Part shown: one piece after another, positions 53,909 through 62,475 of the stretch
How positions within the stretch are numbered: the first letter of the stretch is position 1
Layout of the letters: the number at the start of each line of letters is the position of its first letter
Source: CAWDDG01 sp963801065
GTDB taxonomy: Bacteria > Actinomycetota > Actinomycetes > Jiangellales > Jiangellaceae
Direction: 5' to 3'
DNA: 64,000 nt
Assembly: GCA_963801065.1 (NCBI GenBank)
Contig: CAWDDG010000005.1
Coordinates: 245,521 to 309,520 of the forward strand
Program-made: the position numbers and the translations under genes
Notes under the pieces: model-generated
Seen by the model: only the letters and a program-made list of their open reading frames with translations
What the model was told of the DNA's origin: nothing
Databases searched by the model: none

Positions 53909-54364
53909 ATGAACAGCATGAATGACACCGGGGTCGTCGCAGGCCCGGCATCGGGCCAGACCAGCCACACCCACCGACTCCGCGGGCTCGCCGGCACCGG
54001 CTTCATTGCCACGCTCGCGGCGATGGTGGCCACCACCCTGGCCGCTGCGCTTGCCCAGGCCGTTGGCGTCGACTTCGAGGTCCCCGATGGTGGCGAGACG
54101 ATCCCGTTGTCCGGGTTCGCCGTGGTGACCGGCTTCTTCTCGGTCGTGGGCATCGTCATTGCCGCCGCTCTTCTTCGTTGGAGCGCTCGCCCCGCCGAGC
54201 GATTCGTGCGGACGGCAGTGACGCTGACCGCGATCTCGTTGGTCCCGCCCCTCCTCTCCGGGGCAAACACCGCCACCACCACCGCCCTCCTCGGGCTACA
54301 CCTCGTCGCTGCGACGGTGATGATCCCCACCCTGGCGCGGAGCCTCCGCACCCGGACCGATTGA
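53909..54364 (+). CDS. DUF6069-type membrane protein
   Basis: A 151-residue protein with four hydrophobic helices: LAGTGFIATLAAMVATTLAA, FAVVTGFFSVVGIVIAAALL, FVRTAVTLTAISLVPPLLSG and ATTTALLGLHLVAATVMIPT. The VDFEVPDGGETIPLSGFAVV segment between helices 1 and 2 is typical of DUF6069. It begins ATG 53909 behind GGAGGAA. The function is unknown; such genes are often induced together with stress or drug-response genes. Confidence 0.75.
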   Translation: MNSMNDTGVVAGPASGQTSHTHRLRGLAGTGFIATLAAMVATTLAAALAQAVGVDFEVPDGGETIPLSGFAVVTGFFSVVGIVIAAALLRWSARPAERFVRTAVTLTAISLVPPLLSGANTATTTALLGLHLVAATVMIPTLARSLRTRTD

Positions 54365-54581
54365 CGAACCCGCTGCGAGACGGTTCATCGCCCGATCGCG
54401 GGCGTCTCTACCGATGATCAGGCCGTCTCGGATGCGGATCGCCGACCGACCACAACCGATGAGATCGGGGCGGTGGTCCCGTCTAACCGAGCGACAACTG
54501 ACCTTGACCCGGCTTCCGGGGGCACCGTGTCGACGGCAGCGGGCAAGATCAGACCCAACCCCAACCAAGAAGGAAACCGCG

Positions 54582-54980
54582 ATGATGAAGCCCACTGACA
54601 TGACGCAGACAACCGACGAGGTCATCGACCGCTTCAACCGGGCGTTCCAGGAGCGGGACGCCACCCTCCTCATGGACATTATCGCCCCCGACTGCGTGAT
54701 GGAGAGCGTCCAGCCAGCCCCCGACGGCACCCGCTACGAGGGCTATGACGCTTCGTTCAGCTCGTGGAAGGCGCTCATCGACGACACCACCAGCCACTTC
54801 GAGGTCGAGGACGTCCACACCGGCGACGAGTGGGCGCTCATCCGCTGGCGCTACGTATGGGGTCCCGGCCCCGACGACTCGGTCCGTGGCGTGAACGTCA
54901 TGCGGGTCGTCGACGGCAAGATCATCGAGGCCGCCGGCTACTCAAAGACCGCGCCGATTGTCGCCGCCCTGGAGAGCTGA
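54582..54980 (+). CDS. NTF2/SnoaL-like protein
   Basis: A 132-residue protein from ATG 54582 (or 54585) behind AAGGAAA. TDEVIDRFNRAFQERDATLL, MDIIAPDCVMESVQPAPDG and WALIRWRYVWGPGPDDSVRG VNV are the cone-shaped NTF2/SnoaL fold pattern. Such proteins are small-molecule isomerases, cyclases or binding proteins. It lies seven bases upstream of the hydrolase-like gene and is likely co-transcribed with it. Confidence 0.8.
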   Translation: MMKPTDMTQTTDEVIDRFNRAFQERDATLLMDIIAPDCVMESVQPAPDGTRYEGYDASFSSWKALIDDTTSHFEVEDVHTGDEWALIRWRYVWGPGPDDSVRGVNVMRVVDGKIIEAAGYSKTAPIVAALES

Positions 54981-54987
54981 CCGACCG

Positions 54988-55830
54988 ATGACCACCATCA
55001 ACGCCAATGAGGTCGCCCTGGGCATCGAGTCCTTCGGTGACGACGACGCACCACTCGTTCTGCTCGCGGGCGGGACGACGATGCTCTCCTGGCCCGACGC
55101 GCTTTGCGAGCGCCTCGCCGCCGGCGGGCGTCGCGTGGTGCGCTACGACCTGCGCGACAGCGGCGAGTCGACGACGGCGGACCCGGCGGCGCCCACCTAC
55201 ACCCTGCGCGACCTCGCCGCTGACGCGGCGGCCCTTGTCGACGCGCTCGGCGGCGTGCCCGCGCACCTCGCGGGGATCGGCGTCGGCGGGATGGTCGCCC
55301 AGGCCGCCGCGCTCGACCATCCCGGCGCGTTCTCGGCGCTCACCCTGGCCGGCACTCGCGCGGTTGCGCCCGGCAAGCCCGACGCTGACCTCCCCGACCA
55401 CGACAAGGCGACGATGAAGCGCCTGTTCACGCGTCCGATGCCCGACTGGACCGACCGCGAGGCAGTGGCGGAGTTCGCCGCTGCCCGCGCGGAGATCCTC
55501 GGCGACGACCCCGTCGCCGCACGCGCGATCGCCGCGCGCATCTGGGACCGCACACCCGGCACCGCACCCCCGACCCAGATGGCCAACCAGCTCGGCATGG
55601 TCTTCGCCAAGCTCAACTGCAAACCCCGCTGGCGCGAGCGCCTACCCGAGATCGAGGTCCCCACGCTCGTCGTCCACGGCCGCCGGGACCCGTTCTTCCC
55701 CGTTGGCAACGGCGAGGCAATCGCGCGCGAGATCCCCGGGGCACGGCTGCTCGTCCTCGAGGAAGCTGCCACTGCGATCCCCGATGCGGCGGCCGGCGAG
55801 GTCGCCGAGGCCATGGTCACGCTGGGGTAG
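54988..55830 (+). CDS. Alpha/beta-hydrolase-fold protein lacking nucleophile and histidine
   Basis: A 280-residue protein with the fold order of RdmC/haloperoxidase-like hydrolases: DAPLVLLAGGTTMLSWPDAL, RVVRYDLRDSGESTTADPAA, VPAHLAGIGVGGMVAQAAAL, VPTLVVHGRRDPFFPVGNGE. The nucleophile elbow is GIGVG where GxSxG is expected. The C-terminal segment LLVLEEAATAIPDAAAGEVA has no His where the catalytic His normally lies (GxGHxxP). It may be a non-catalytic binding protein or use another chemistry. The reading frame is clean, so this is not simple decay. Confidence 0.8.
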   Translation: MTTINANEVALGIESFGDDDAPLVLLAGGTTMLSWPDALCERLAAGGRRVVRYDLRDSGESTTADPAAPTYTLRDLAADAAALVDALGGVPAHLAGIGVGGMVAQAAALDHPGAFSALTLAGTRAVAPGKPDADLPDHDKATMKRLFTRPMPDWTDREAVAEFAAARAEILGDDPVAARAIAARIWDRTPGTAPPTQMANQLGMVFAKLNCKPRWRERLPEIEVPTLVVHGRRDPFFPVGNGEAIAREIPGARLLVLEEAATAIPDAAAGEVAEAMVTLG

Positions 55831-56120
55831 AGGACGGCGCGTGCCGCGCGGGTATGGCATCCGCGCAGCAGCGGGCGTCGGAGGCTCGAGAATTCCGCGG
55901 GCACCGATCGCAGGCGCGGTCGCGCGGCCGTGTCGGACACCAACCCCGAACGAGACCGCCGCGAGTCAAGAGCGATGCCGGAGTTCGGGCGTCCCGCAAC
56001 ACCCGTCCGATTCCAAGTTCCGCAACAGCACCCTCTAGGGTGCGCAGGTCGTGCGCGACACCTCATGCGCATGTCAACCCGGATCGGACCACATCCACTG
56101 CTCCCCGCACGCCCTCAGAG
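55831..56120. other. Gene-free stretch
   Basis: About 290 bases with no frame I can support. It ends at the B-type repeat that opens the second duplicated unit. Confidence 0.5.
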
Positions 56121-56137
56121 CTGAGTCTTTCCGCCGC
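56120..56137 (+). repeat. B-type 18-bp repeat, copy 5
   Basis: GCTGAGTCTTTCCGCCGC, three mismatches, all in the left half. The right half TTCCGCCGC (56129-56137) is exactly where identity with the first duplicated unit begins. Confidence 0.6.
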
Positions 56138-56361
56138 GAGCGGACCGTGTGATCCGCGGGTCCCGAACCTCCTGGGCGGTTCAAACAGCGATCCGCCAAC
56201 GGCATGGGCGTGCGGGACTGACGCATTGAGCCAACTCCCGTCCAGGGAGACGTTGTCTTCCTCTGCCCCGGTCTATCGTTCCGCGATGACTGTGCTTGCG
56301 AGCCACTGCTCATGTGGCGCTGCCAGCGCGGGTTGTGGTCCGTGCGGGGGAGACTGAGCCC

Positions 56362-56872
56362 GTGAGGCTGCTGCTGCTGATGGACGTGGACAGGGCCGAT
56401 GAACCCGTTTCGAGCCCGTTGGTTCGCGGCGCACACTCCAGCCGACGGCTACCAGTTCCACGAGCTCACGCCCGGGGGCGACCAGACCTACAGAGTTGCG
56501 CTGAATCCTGAGCACGGCCGCCAGCTTCTCGAGCTTGCATCGATCTACGAGTTGGCCTGGGCTACTACCTGGGGAGCAGAGGCGAATCGCCTCATCTCGC
56601 CGATTCTCGGGCTGCCTTCCGACCTCCCAGTGATCAGTCTGCCGGCGCCGAGCGTTCTAATGTCCCGGCGCAGTTGGAAGGCAGCGCGGATCGTGGATTG
56701 GGTAGGCCACCGCCCCTTCGCCTGGTTCGATGACGAGATCAATCGGCCTACCCGATTGTGGCTCGCGAGTAGGGACGTCCTGGGTCCGCATCTCGCGCAC
56801 CGAGTGTCGGCCGAGGTGGGGCTGACGGACGTCGACTTCGACGCGCTCTGGGCTTTCGCGAAGAACTTGTAG
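56362..56872 (+). pseudogene. HAD-like protein, frameshifted second copy
   Basis: GTG 56362 opens LLLLMDVD, and then an extra A at 56391 (GTGGACAGGG against GTGGACGGG in copy 1) breaks the frame inside motif I. The rest of the gene is intact in the next frame, from MNPFRARWFAAHTPADGYQF to the same stop. An ATG at 56399 could restart translation but would miss the DVDG motif. Confidence 0.8.
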
Positions 56873-57186
56873 CCAGCCGGATCTGCCGCATTCCGCGCGG
56901 GCAGCGAGGTGCGTCATTCCGCCGCGAAAGCAACGAGGACTGGCGCCTCAACGCGGCAGCCAAGTTGCTGGTGCCTCAAGCGCACTACTCGACTGTGTTC
57001 AACGGCCGGGGGGTGGCCCTCAGCCTCGCCTTTCAGGGCGCCCTGCACGTTCTCGCTTCACCGCAGACGGATCCGAAGCGCAGGCGAGAGACACCATGCT
57101 GGTCTGCTGACCGGGTGCCCGTTCGAGCCATTGCCGGAGTCGGGCCGCGCCACTAGCGTGACATCGCCATTCCGAGGAGGCGGATC
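56873..57186. other. Gene-poor stretch upstream of the lanthipeptide operon
   Basis: After the B-type repeat at 56908 a frame reads NEDWRLNAAAKLLVPQAHYS then TVFNGRGVALSLAFQGALHV before decaying, probably the end of a lost gene. Then follow the 5' flank of the precursor gene and GGAGG (57174-57179) eight bases before its GTG start. No clear promoter can be assigned by eye. Confidence 0.4.
56908..56925 (+). repeat. B-type 18-bp repeat, copy 6
   Basis: GGTGCGTCATTCCGCCGC, identical to copy 1, with a GGATCTGCCGC motif about 30 bases upstream. It ends the second duplicated unit and begins the interval that holds the lanthipeptide operon. Confidence 0.7.
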
Positions 57187-57840
57187 GTGTCTGACGGCGA
57201 TGAGGTTGCTCGATCGGATCCTCGCGTCAGTCGGCTGCGCCCGGAGCCGGGAGCCTTGCCCCAGGGGACGCGAGCGCTGTACGGGCTGCTTGGTGACAGT
57301 GACCGTGAAGGCTGGCGTCGGCTGTACCTGACACGCGCCCTGGACTCGTATGCGGAGTTCCGCGCGGAGGATGTCGTGGTGGCGTCGCAGATCCCGCCGG
57401 ATGAGCACCCATTCCTCGGTGAGCAGGCCACCCGGGTTGAGTTGGCGCGGGAGGCCCGGGTTGACATCGTGCGGAACCGCCGAGCTGTCGACCTGGACGA
57501 GTTCGACCTCGATGTGCGGTTCACGCGGCTGCGGGGTGTGGTCTTCCAGTCCGACTCCTTCAGTCACGACAAGGTCGTGCCCGAGGTCGATCGGTCGCCG
57601 TTCAATCGCGACCCTTGCCGGACCTCGCTGTTCGCGCCGCCGTGCAACGAGACCTTCGGGCCCTTGCCTGCGTCGTTCGACGCTCCGTGTCCACCACCGC
57701 AGTCCGACGACTGCGGTCCCGTCCACACCGACCCCGGGCATACCGCCTGCGGGACATGCCACACCGACGTGGGCCATACCCAGTGTGGCACCTGCTTGAC
57801 CGACCCCGGGCAGACGCAGTGTGGTGATTGCCGCGCATGA
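57187..57840 (+). CDS. Class I lanthipeptide precursor candidate with large N-terminal extension and tandem-repeat core
   Basis: A 217-residue protein from GTG 57187 behind GGAGG. Residues 1-100 form an unrecognised soluble region (LYGLLGDSDREGWRRLYLTR, ALDSYAEFRAEDVVVASQIP). F106-D107-L108-D109 in DEFDLDVRF matches the FxLD/FNLD leader box bound by LanB enzymes. All ten Cys lie after residue 143. From 188 on, Cys occur as CxxC pairs at 188/191, 200/203 and 212/215 with a 12-residue unit CGTCxTDxGxTQ; eight Thr lie in residues 181-210. It overlaps the LanC gene by ATGA. A lanthipeptide substrate is inferred from motif and operon; a metal-binding CxxC protein is the alternative. Confidence 0.72.
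   Translation: MSDGDEVARSDPRVSRLRPEPGALPQGTRALYGLLGDSDREGWRRLYLTRALDSYAEFRAEDVVVASQIPPDEHPFLGEQATRVELAREARVDIVRNRRAVDLDEFDLDVRFTRLRGVVFQSDSFSHDKVVPEVDRSPFNRDPCRTSLFAPPCNETFGPLPASFDAPCPPPQSDDCGPVHTDPGHTACGTCHTDVGHTQCGTCLTDPGQTQCGDCRA
57748..57834 (+). repeat. 36-bp tandem coding repeats in the precursor core
   Basis: Two full units and a partial third encode CGTCHTDVGHTQ, CGTCLTDPGQTQ and CGDC, preceded by a diverged unit (CGPVHTDPGHTA). The period is 36 bases. Conserved nucleotides (TGTGGCACCTG, GACC/GTGGGC) suggest duplication within the gene. Confidence 0.7.
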
Positions 57841-59141
57841 GCGCGGCACGTGACGCACCTGGGCGGAGCGGGTGGGAGCCAGCGCTTCCCGTGGCACTCG
57901 CCGCGCGTGCGACCGACGCGGCCTGGGACGTGCTGACCAGGCTCAGCCACGAACAGGTCCTCCAGGAAGCCATCGAGGTCACGGCGCAGCAGACCCAGTT
58001 CCCGAATGCGGCTGGCTGGGAGCAGCACGGGCTCGCCCAGGGCCACGCCGGTCTCGCCCTAGCGGCCGCCCACGCGCATCGCTGCTTCCCCGACGAGACC
58101 TGGGACCTCGTCGCGCATCGGCAGCTGGCACTCGCGGCGGCCGCAGGAACCCGCCGACCACTCGGTCCGGGGCTGTTCTCCGGACTCGCCGGACTGGCGT
58201 TCGTCGCCCGGTACCTCGCCCGCGGCGACCGCTACCGGCGATTCAGCAGGACCGTCCGGACGCAACTCGACCAGGCCACTCGTGAGCTTGCGGCGCGCGT
58301 GACGAGGCAGCCCGGTGACGTAGCTGTCTCGGACTACGACGTCGTCTCGGGTCTGTCCGGCATCGCGACGGTCTCACGCGTCGCGCTGGATGCGCTCATC
58401 GTCCTGACCGAGCCGACCGACGACGAGGTTCCGCGGCTGGCCACCGCGCCCGACCGACACGTCACCGCAACGCTGCGCGCAGAGTTTCCCCAAGGCAGCG
58501 TCAACCTCGGTCTCGCCCACGGGCTCCCCGGCCCGCTCAGCGCCCTCGCGTCGGCCGCGACCTCCGGAGAGGTCACCGAGCGGCTCGCAACATCGATCCG
58601 ATTCGCGTCGGACTGGCTGGTGCGCCACCGCGCCGACGACGCCTGGGGGGTCAACTGGCCGGCGATCACCCCGCTGCCGCTCGATCGGGGCACCGCCGCG
58701 CCGGCTCGCGCGGCATGGTGCTACGGCGCTCCCGGCGTGGCCAGGGCGCTGTGGCTGGCGGGTGCCGCGCTGCGTGACCGGCCGCAGCAGCGTCTCGCCG
58801 AGGAGGCCATAGTCGCCGTGCTGCGGCGGCCGGACTCGGTCCGCCAGGTCGAGTCCCCGACGATTTGCCACGGTCTGGCGGGCCTGCTGCTGGTCGTCCT
58901 CCGGTTCTGGCACGACACCGGCGACGAGGTCTTCCGAGCGGCCGCCGTGGAGCTCACCGAGCAGCTACTGGATGCCTATGAGCCCGGCGCGACGCTTCTG
59001 GGGTTCCAGTCCGTGGAGCCTGGGGGCGTGCCCGTTGACCAGCCGGGCCTGCTCGATGGCGCGGCAGGCACCGCTCTGGTCCTACTCGCTGCATCGAGGC
59101 CGGTGTCCCCCGAGTGGGACCAGGCGTTCGCACTGTCATGA
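57837..59141 (+). CDS. lanC: Lanthipeptide cyclase, LanC-like
   Basis: A 434-residue protein from ATG 57837. The alpha-toroid repeats carry GxxG-type motifs (HGLAQGHAGLALAAAHAHRC, GLFSGLAGLAFVARYLARGD, VVSGLSGIATVSRVALDAL). Zinc ligands Cys295 (AAWCYGAPGVARALW) and Cys344-His345 (PTICHGLAGLLLVVLRFWHD) are present, as is the catalytic-site His228 (LGLAHGLPGPLSALA). LanC enzymes add Cys thiols to dehydrated Ser/Thr to make (methyl)lanthionine rings. All key residues are intact. It overlaps both neighbours by four bases in the order precursor-LanC-LanB. Confidence 0.9.
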   Translation: MSAARDAPGRSGWEPALPVALAARATDAAWDVLTRLSHEQVLQEAIEVTAQQTQFPNAAGWEQHGLAQGHAGLALAAAHAHRCFPDETWDLVAHRQLALAAAAGTRRPLGPGLFSGLAGLAFVARYLARGDRYRRFSRTVRTQLDQATRELAARVTRQPGDVAVSDYDVVSGLSGIATVSRVALDALIVLTEPTDDEVPRLATAPDRHVTATLRAEFPQGSVNLGLAHGLPGPLSALASAATSGEVTERLATSIRFASDWLVRHRADDAWGVNWPAITPLPLDRGTAAPARAAWCYGAPGVARALWLAGAALRDRPQQRLAEEAIVAVLRRPDSVRQVESPTICHGLAGLLLVVLRFWHDTGDEVFRAAAVELTEQLLDAYEPGATLLGFQSVEPGGVPVDQPGLLDGAAGTALVLLAASRPVSPEWDQAFALS

Positions 59142-62100
59142 GCCGGGCCACGCGGCGGCGGGCCTTCACCCCGCTCGACTGGCTCATCGTCCGCGCTCCG
59201 CTGTTGCCCATCGAGGTCTTCGAGGGTCTGCGCGACGACCGTGCGGGAGCGCTCGCCGAGGACGACCCGCTCGCCACGGCGATCGAGCTCGCGAGCCCCG
59301 ACCTCGCCGCGCGGCTCCGCGGCGCGCCCGGCGAGGACCGGGCCGCCCGCGACGCAGCCGTTCGCTATGCGATCCGGATGTCGACCAGGCCGACGCCGTT
59401 CGGCCTGTTTGCCGGCGTCGCCCTCGCCCGGTTCGGACGCGAGACGCGACTTCGCCTCGACGGCACGATCGGGACCCGCACCCGACCCGACGGAGCCTGG
59501 CTGACTCAACTGGTCAGGCAGCTTGAGACCCGGCCCGAGGTGCGCCGGCACCTTGACGTTGTCGCGAACCCGACCGCCTGGATCCACGAGGGGCGGGTCC
59601 GGATCGCGGACCTGGGCGGCTCTGGCCCGCCCCAGGACGCAGTGTCCATCCGGGAGACTCGCGTGGTCGCGGCGGCGCTTCGGGCCGCCCGCTCGCCGAT
59701 CCGCTGGAATGACCTGACCCACCGTGTCCACACGCTGACGGCCGCACCGCCCGAGGCGGTCGAGCGTTCGCTGGACCTGCTGTTCGACAATCGCGTCCTC
59801 GTCGCCGATGTCCTGCCGTCGCCAGCAGACACCAGTCCGGCCCGGTACGCGCTCGAGCGACTGACGCGCATCCCGGGCGCCCATGAGTCCGTGCGGGCCC
59901 TGCGCAACATGCTTGAGGCCATGCGGGTCCTCGATGCCGAGTCCTCGCCGCTGGCGAAGCGCGACGTCGACCCAGTGCGTCAGCTCGCGGCGGCTGTACC
60001 GGCCAGCCCGGCGACGGGAGCCGGCGCGCGGCTAAGCGTGACGGGCGAAGCCGGCCAGGACGACTGTCTCCAGCTCGACACCCGCCTCGGCCTGCTCCAT
60101 CCGGAGGTCGCCTCCCGCGTCGGCTATGACGCCGCAGAACTCGCCACCGTGCTGCTGCGACTGGGGCCGCCGCCGCGCCCCCTCGACGGGTTCCGCCAGG
60201 CCTTCGTCGCACGCTACGGCGCTGAACGGGAGGTTCCGCTGCTCGAGGTGCTCGACGAGACCGTCGGTCTGGGGCCCCATGATCGATATGGCGACACGAC
60301 CTCGCGCGGGGACTTGGCCGCATGGGCACGCCGTGAGTCACTCTTGGCTGAGCTCGCCGCCGAGGCGCTCGCAGAGCACCGTCTCCACGTATCGCTCAGC
60401 GAAACGAACATCGCCGAGCTGGCCGCCGCACCGCTGGAGCCGGGAGCTGTGCCGACGTCCATCGACCTGTCGGTCTACGTCCTTGCGACATCCATCGAGG
60501 CGATCGACCATGGCAACTACCAGCTACTGGTCGGGCCGAACCTGGGAGGACAGGCCGCAGGACGCAACCTCGGCCGGTTCGCCGACCTCATCGGGGACGA
60601 GGCGTTCACGGCGCTCCGCAGCCTCGCGGAGCAAGAGGTCGAGCGGGAACCAGACGTCGTGCACGCCGAGCTGACCTACCTTCCCCGCCGTTCCCGCTCG
60701 GTCAATGTCGCGATCAGGCCGCACGGCTACCGGTTCGAGATCGCCCTCTCGACGGTGACGCCCAGCGGGACGACCGCGATCCCTCCCTCGGAGCTGGTCG
60801 TGAGAGTGCGCGACGGGGCGGTGGAAGTGCGGTGGCCCGCCGCCGACGTCGCTGTCCACGTCCACGCTGGGCACATGCTGAGCCGACGCGAGGCGCCGCC
60901 ACTCGCGGCCTTCCTCGAAGACGTCACACGCCAGGGCCGCCGCGCCCTCTCTCACGTCCAGTCGAGTGAGGCAAGCACGATGCCCTTCCTACCTCGACTC
61001 GAGCACGGCCGACTGATCCTCACGCCTGCCAGTTGGCGCATCAGCGCGCGATCGAGACAGTCGCTTCTCGCCTCCGGACCCGACGGCTTCGAGCCCGCAC
61101 TCGGCGCGTGGCGACGAACCTGGACGGTTCCGGACCTGGTCTACCTGAGCGTCGCCGACAACCGGCTGCTGCTCGATCTCACCGCGGCAGGCCATCGGCG
61201 CCAACTGTGGCGGGTCCTGCGGGCGGCGACCCACTCCGTCGTGCTTCAGGAGAGCATCCCCGGTCCCGAGCATGCCTGGCTGCGCGGACCCGACGGCGCT
61301 CACATCCCCGAGCTGGTCGTGCCTCTCCTGCAGAGGAATTCCCGCGCACCGAGAACACCGGTGACCCCGGCGACCCCGGCGGGCACGCTGGCGGCTCGGA
61401 CGCGCGTCTACCACCCCGGCGAGCGCGTGAAGCTCCCCGGGAGCGACTGGCTTCACCTTCGCCTTAACACGCGAACCGAGGATCAGAACCGGATCCTCAC
61501 CACCCACGTGGACGGGTTCGCGGAGCTCGCGCTCGCCTCCGGGATGGCCCAGGACTGGTTCTTCATCCGCTACGCCGACCCCGTGCCGCACCTGCGCCTG
61601 CGCTTTCACGGTGATCCACAGGTACTCACCGAGGAACTGCTCCCTGACCTGGTGCGCTGGGCCAACGAGCTGGTCGAGTGTCGAGACGTGGCGCGCTTCG
61701 CAATCGAGCCGTATGAGCGCGAGATCGAGCGGTACGGAGGTGTCGATGGACTCGCTGCGTGCGAGCGGCTGTTCGGCATCGACTCGCGCTGGGTGATCGG
61801 CCTGCTGGGCGGCGAGATGTCGTCCAGCGACCCAACGGTCCTCGCAGTTCGAAGCATCAGCGCGTTTCTCGAGGCCATTTCCGCTGACGCGGACCAGCGC
61901 GACAGCATCTACCGCCGCCTGGTCCACGACCGTCGCGTCTCTGGGCCCGAGTACCGTCGCCGCCGACACGAGCTGGGGTCTGCCGTTGCCGACGGCGGAC
62001 CGACGTCAGGGAGGGCCGATGCGGGCAACCCGGACCGATGGCGCCAGGCGCAGCTTGCCGGCCCCGGTGACCAACTCGCCGCGCTGAACCGCTCCGGGAG

Positions 62101-62251
62101 GCTCACCCGCGCTGCGGACGCCGTGCTAGCCAGCCTGGTACACATGCACTTGAACCGCCTGCTCGGCCCGGCAGGCGTCGAGGAGCAACGTCTGCTCGGC
62201 TTGGCCTTCCGCGCATCACAGGAGCGATGGCATCGCTCACGCATCACGTAG
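59138..62251 (+). CDS. lanB: Class I lanthipeptide dehydratase, LanB-like (full length)
   Basis: A 1037-residue protein from ATG 59138. The N-terminal glutamylation domain spans about 1-740: RRRAFTPLDWLIVRAPLLPI, IRMSTRPTPFGLFAGVALAR, LSVYVLATSIEAIDHGNYQL, LTYLPRRSRSVNVAIRPHGY. The C-terminal elimination domain runs from about residue 765: WLHLRLNTRTEDQNRILTTH, QDWFFIRYADPVPHLRLRFH, then AIEPYEREIERYGGVDGLAA. Both are in one polypeptide as in NisB, unlike the split thiopeptide-type enzymes. It uses glutamyl-tRNA to dehydrate Ser/Thr. The frame is intact. No partner peptidase or transporter gene follows. Confidence 0.9.
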   Translation: MSRATRRRAFTPLDWLIVRAPLLPIEVFEGLRDDRAGALAEDDPLATAIELASPDLAARLRGAPGEDRAARDAAVRYAIRMSTRPTPFGLFAGVALARFGRETRLRLDGTIGTRTRPDGAWLTQLVRQLETRPEVRRHLDVVANPTAWIHEGRVRIADLGGSGPPQDAVSIRETRVVAAALRAARSPIRWNDLTHRVHTLTAAPPEAVERSLDLLFDNRVLVADVLPSPADTSPARYALERLTRIPGAHESVRALRNMLEAMRVLDAESSPLAKRDVDPVRQLAAAVPASPATGAGARLSVTGEAGQDDCLQLDTRLGLLHPEVASRVGYDAAELATVLLRLGPPPRPLDGFRQAFVARYGAEREVPLLEVLDETVGLGPHDRYGDTTSRGDLAAWARRESLLAELAAEALAEHRLHVSLSETNIAELAAAPLEPGAVPTSIDLSVYVLATSIEAIDHGNYQLLVGPNLGGQAAGRNLGRFADLIGDEAFTALRSLAEQEVEREPDVVHAELTYLPRRSRSVNVAIRPHGYRFEIALSTVTPSGTTAIPPSELVVRVRDGAVEVRWPAADVAVHVHAGHMLSRREAPPLAAFLEDVTRQGRRALSHVQSSEASTMPFLPRLEHGRLILTPASWRISARSRQSLLASGPDGFEPALGAWRRTWTVPDLVYLSVADNRLLLDLTAAGHRRQLWRVLRAATHSVVLQESIPGPEHAWLRGPDGAHIPELVVPLLQRNSRAPRTPVTPATPAGTLAARTRVYHPGERVKLPGSDWLHLRLNTRTEDQNRILTTHVDGFAELALASGMAQDWFFIRYADPVPHLRLRFHGDPQVLTEELLPDLVRWANELVECRDVARFAIEPYEREIERYGGVDGLAACERLFGIDSRWVIGLLGGEMSSSDPTVLAVRSISAFLEAISADADQRDSIYRRLVHDRRVSGPEYRRRRHELGSAVADGGPTSGRADAGNPDRWRQAQLAGPGDQLAALNRSGRLTRAADAVLASLVHMHLNRLLGPAGVEEQRLLGLAFRASQERWHRSRIT

Positions 62252-62388
62252 CGGTCATCGAGGTGTGGGAGTCGCAGGAAGATCACTAGGCCTGGTACGA
62301 CAACCATGTCGCGCCCAACCTCCCGCCCGGCATGGCACCGATCCCCTTCGAGTACGTCGAGTTGCTGCTCACCGTGCCGGAGACCTGA
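62227..62388 (+). pseudogene. Small gene interrupted by an in-frame TAG
   Basis: ATG 62227, inside the LanB 3' end, gives MASLTHHVAVIEVWESQEDH, then TAG at 62287-62289. The same frame continues AWYDNHVAPNLPPGMAPIPF EYVELLLTVPET to a TGA. The two parts read as one dimeric alpha/beta-barrel-type small protein of about 53 residues, resembling the C-terminal part of a monooxygenase-like family. It is most likely a truncated relic. Confidence 0.5.
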
Positions 62389-62475
62389 CTGCATGACGCC
62401 CGCGGGCGTTCCAACGTGCATCCGTGACGGGATACCTGAGAACCCGGGCCGGGCACCAAGCTTCGGGGAGTACCC

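Larger units (their letters stand above)
56129..56925 (+). repeat. 797-bp duplicated unit, copy 2 (HAD-like gene, broken)
   Basis: Direct duplicate of 44693-45489, same orientation, offset 11,436 bases. Both copies are 797 bp because one extra base (A at 56391) is balanced by a one-base loss near 56904. The flanks outside the terminal TTCCGCCGC halves are unrelated. Confidence 0.85.

Noticed and set aside
57688..57834. Zinc-ribbon or ferredoxin-like CxxC protein as the primary reading of the precursor core
   Set aside because: CxxC pairs repeat with strict 12-residue period and Thr-rich spacers, an FDLD box precedes them, and LanC/LanB overlap the gene. Kept only as the alternative hypothesis.
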